From positions 1 to 30,134 of IMG/VR virus record IMGVR_UViG_3300047476_000955: DNA of 30,134 nucleotides. One strand, written 5' to 3'. Each line of letters begins with the position of its first letter. Position 1 is the stretch's first letter. The stretch is from a virus. Shown in pieces: positions 29,329 to 30,134 of the stretch. The notes beneath the pieces were generated by a model that was not told the origin of the DNA, did no database searches, and was given only the letters and a program-made list of their open reading frames with translations. Both the position numbers and the translations under genes were made by a program.

Positions 29329-29334
29329 TTAGCG
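29304..29334 (-). terminator. Possible terminator of the accessory genes, overlapping the capsid promoter
   Basis: CGCTA, five bases, TAGCG (29334-29320), then TATTATTTTTTTTCTT. The stem is short but the U-tract good. It would separate the accessory cassette transcript from the capsid transcript. Confidence 0.4.
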
Positions 29335-29346
29335 GGTATAAGAGAG

Positions 29347-29562
29347 TTAGCGGTCAGTGCTATCTGACTGCTCCAATTGACGCTTTTTATTATTTCTTTC
29401 ATTAATCCATTTATCTATGTCGCCAAAGATGATTAATTGATTTAATTCATATCTATCAAGCGACCTTAACAAAGAAAGTATATTTGCATCATACAATCTT
29501 TTGTCTTGAAAATCCAAACGCTTACATAAAGCGTCAATTAATTGCTCTCCGTTTAAATTCAT
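29347..29562 (-). CDS. Accessory zone hypothetical protein, 71 residues
   Basis: Begins MNLNGEQLIDALCKRLDFQD; all-helical, charged, ends NNKKRQLEQSDSTDR. No motif or membrane span. The gene is AT-rich compared with the virion genes and is flanked by imperfect inverted copies of GTTAGCGGT..GTGC (29346-29360 and 29579-29594), one of which includes its stop codon. This suggests it is part of a mobile or exchangeable cassette. Function unknown. Confidence 0.6.
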   Translation of the reverse strand: MNLNGEQLIDALCKRLDFQDKRLYDANILSLLRSLDRYELNQLIIFGDIDKWINERNNKKRQLEQSDSTDR

Positions 29563-29578
29563 TTTCGTTTCATTTACC

Positions 29579-29689
29579 GCACCGAACCGCTAACAAGGCA
29601 TATACGCTACCCCTGCGGATGGTACGCTGTTAAACTTTTGTTTTTCAATTACGGGGCAGCGTATATGCCCCAACCGTTATGTGCCATTT
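29579..29689 (-). repeat. Long attC-like inverted repeat between two small genes
   Basis: The arms ggcatatacgct-a-cccc (29597-29613) and gggg-c-agcgtatatgcc (29653-29669) pair over 12 plus 4 bp around a 39-base loop. Outside them, ctaac (29590-29594) and gttat (29676-29680) flank the arms in the positions of attC R'' and R' core boxes. An outer copy of ccgttatgtgccattt ends it. The plan (core, spacer, arm, loop, arm, spacer, core; about 100 bases) resembles integron attC sites, but the core boxes deviate from RYYYAAC/GTTRRRY and no integrase is seen. Confidence 0.5.
29672..29689. repeat. 18-base direct repeat, copy 1
   Basis: aaccgttatgtgccattt; an identical copy lies at 29957-29974. Both copies immediately follow (in the minus direction) the stop codon of a small gene. 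Confidence 0.85.
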
Positions 29690-29900
29690 AATTATAGACA
29701 CGAAACCAACTACGTTTTGAATTAGCCATAAATCTTTTATTGCACCGACAACACTCATATTGTCCTACTTCCTTGCCATCAACTCTATCAATGAATTTAC
29801 ACTCTTCAATAGTTCTGATGTGATGAAATAAACGGCACATAACACCACCTAACCAAAAGCGGTGGCTTCGTGCTTTTTTGATAGTTAATTGCTCTTCCAT
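29688..29900 (-). CDS. Accessory zone small Cys-rich protein, 70 residues
   Basis: Starts MEEQLTIKKARSHRFWLGGV; cysteines/histidines include MCRLFHH (about residues 21-27), EECKF and YECCRCNKRF (about 48-57), compatible with a zinc-binding fold. The end is basic and aromatic (ANSKRSWFRVYN). The gene has no promoter of its own in sight and is bounded on each side by the 18-base direct repeat. It looks like a mobile cassette gene with unknown function. Confidence 0.6.
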   Translation of the reverse strand: MEEQLTIKKARSHRFWLGGVMCRLFHHIRTIEECKFIDRVDGKEVGQYECCRCNKRFMANSKRSWFRVYN

Positions 29901-29956
29901 TGTTTTGTTCTTTTAAGTTACTTTATCTGTTAAATCACCGCCTTCGGTTAGCTGTA

Positions 29957-29974
29957 AACCGTTATGTGCCATTT
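29957..29974. repeat. 18-base direct repeat, copy 2
   Basis: Identical to 29672-29689. It is followed in the minus direction by a short hairpin CGGTT / AACCG, where the other copy has the long attC-like inverted repeat. Confidence 0.85.
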
Positions 29975-30134
29975 TAACAAGAGAACGGAACTTTAATCCA
30001 TTGACCCTTAATGTTGGCATATATAAAACCAGCATACGAATCACCTTCCATGTTGGTAGTCCATTGCTCTACGTGAACATTTTTAAAAACACCACAATTT
30101 TCTTTATTGTCGTGACCTTTTGGAGCGTCTACAA
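29974..30134 (-). CDS. Partial gene running off the right end (C-terminal 52 residues)
   Basis: An open frame enters from the right edge and ends with TAA at 29974. The visible part starts VDAPKGHDNKENCGVFKNVH and ends IKGQWIKVPFSC. It alternates polar and aromatic residues (VEQWTTNMEGDSYAGFIYAN), like a small beta protein. No family recognised. It lies in the same orientation as the other two accessory genes and is followed by the 18-base repeat. Confidence 0.6.
   Translation of the reverse strand, partial: VDAPKGHDNKENCGVFKNVHVEQWTTNMEGDSYAGFIYANIKGQWIKVPFSC

Noticed and set aside
29347-30134. A bona fide integron array
   Set aside because: No integrase gene is in the window, the core boxes do not match RYYYAAC/GTTRRRY fully, and only one gap has the long inverted repeat. 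Kept as attC-like only.
1-30134. CRISPR arrays, tRNA or rRNA genes, insertion sequences
   Set aside because: I saw no regularly spaced identical repeats, no cloverleaf with a T-arm sequence and no transposase or integrase motifs. A tRNAscan or covariance search could still find something I missed.

Overview
The window is part of a tailed double-stranded DNA phage (Caudoviricetes, most likely a siphovirus with a long non-contractile tail) or an equivalent prophage. The host is very probably a member of the Bacteroidota. Every gene I accept lies on the minus strand and neighbours are tightly packed, often sharing ATGA or TAATG. Three intergenic sites match the Bacteroidota housekeeping promoter (TTTG or TTG, 17-20 bases, then TAnnTTTG), and Shine-Dalgarno sequences are rare, as expected for that phylum. 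Both ends are open: a gene is cut at each end.

Reading in the direction of transcription (right to left): (1) 29.3-30.1 kb: a small AT-rich accessory zone with three short unrelated genes, an 18-base direct repeat and a long attC-like inverted repeat. (2) 26.4-29.2 kb: a strong promoter, a structured leader RNA, the probable major capsid protein, a terminator with a promoter element fused to it, a cysteine-bearing structural protein and a head-tail joining-like protein. (3) 22.7-26.4 kb: a 999-residue fibre-like protein ending in a beta-propeller-like region, plus two small virion-type proteins. (4) 20.2-22.7 kb: lysis and envelope genes (GH24 lysozyme, holin-like protein, two membrane proteins) enclosing a PAS-HisKA protein that has no kinase ATPase domain. 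(5) 12.3-20.2 kb: starts at a good promoter and carries an SSB-like protein, a coiled-coil protein, a PD-(D/E)XK nuclease, a C5-cytosine methyltransferase whose gene is overlapped by a 331-codon second frame, a VRR-NUC nuclease, a lipoprotein, a structured RNA with terminator, a replication-organiser-like protein and a DnaB helicase. (6) 9.4-12.3 kb: small genes of unknown function and a ParB-methyltransferase fusion. (7) 0-9.7 kb: terminase subunits, small connector-type genes, tail assembly chaperones with a clear -1 frameshift site, the tape measure protein, two large distal tail proteins, and, behind its own promoter, the start of another structural gene.

No portal, protease or integrase gene can be seen. 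Capsid and terminase genes are separated by about 19 kb, so the missing head genes may lie beyond the left end. The most interesting signals are the dual-frame methyltransferase locus, the approximately 117-base structured RNA in front of the replication gene (hairpin, possible kissing loop, terminator, with a U-tract touching the start codon), the orphan PAS-HisKA protein among the lysis genes, the three-way-junction-like leader of the capsid gene and the attC-like cassette zone. All functions are read from sequence patterns; no database search was run.
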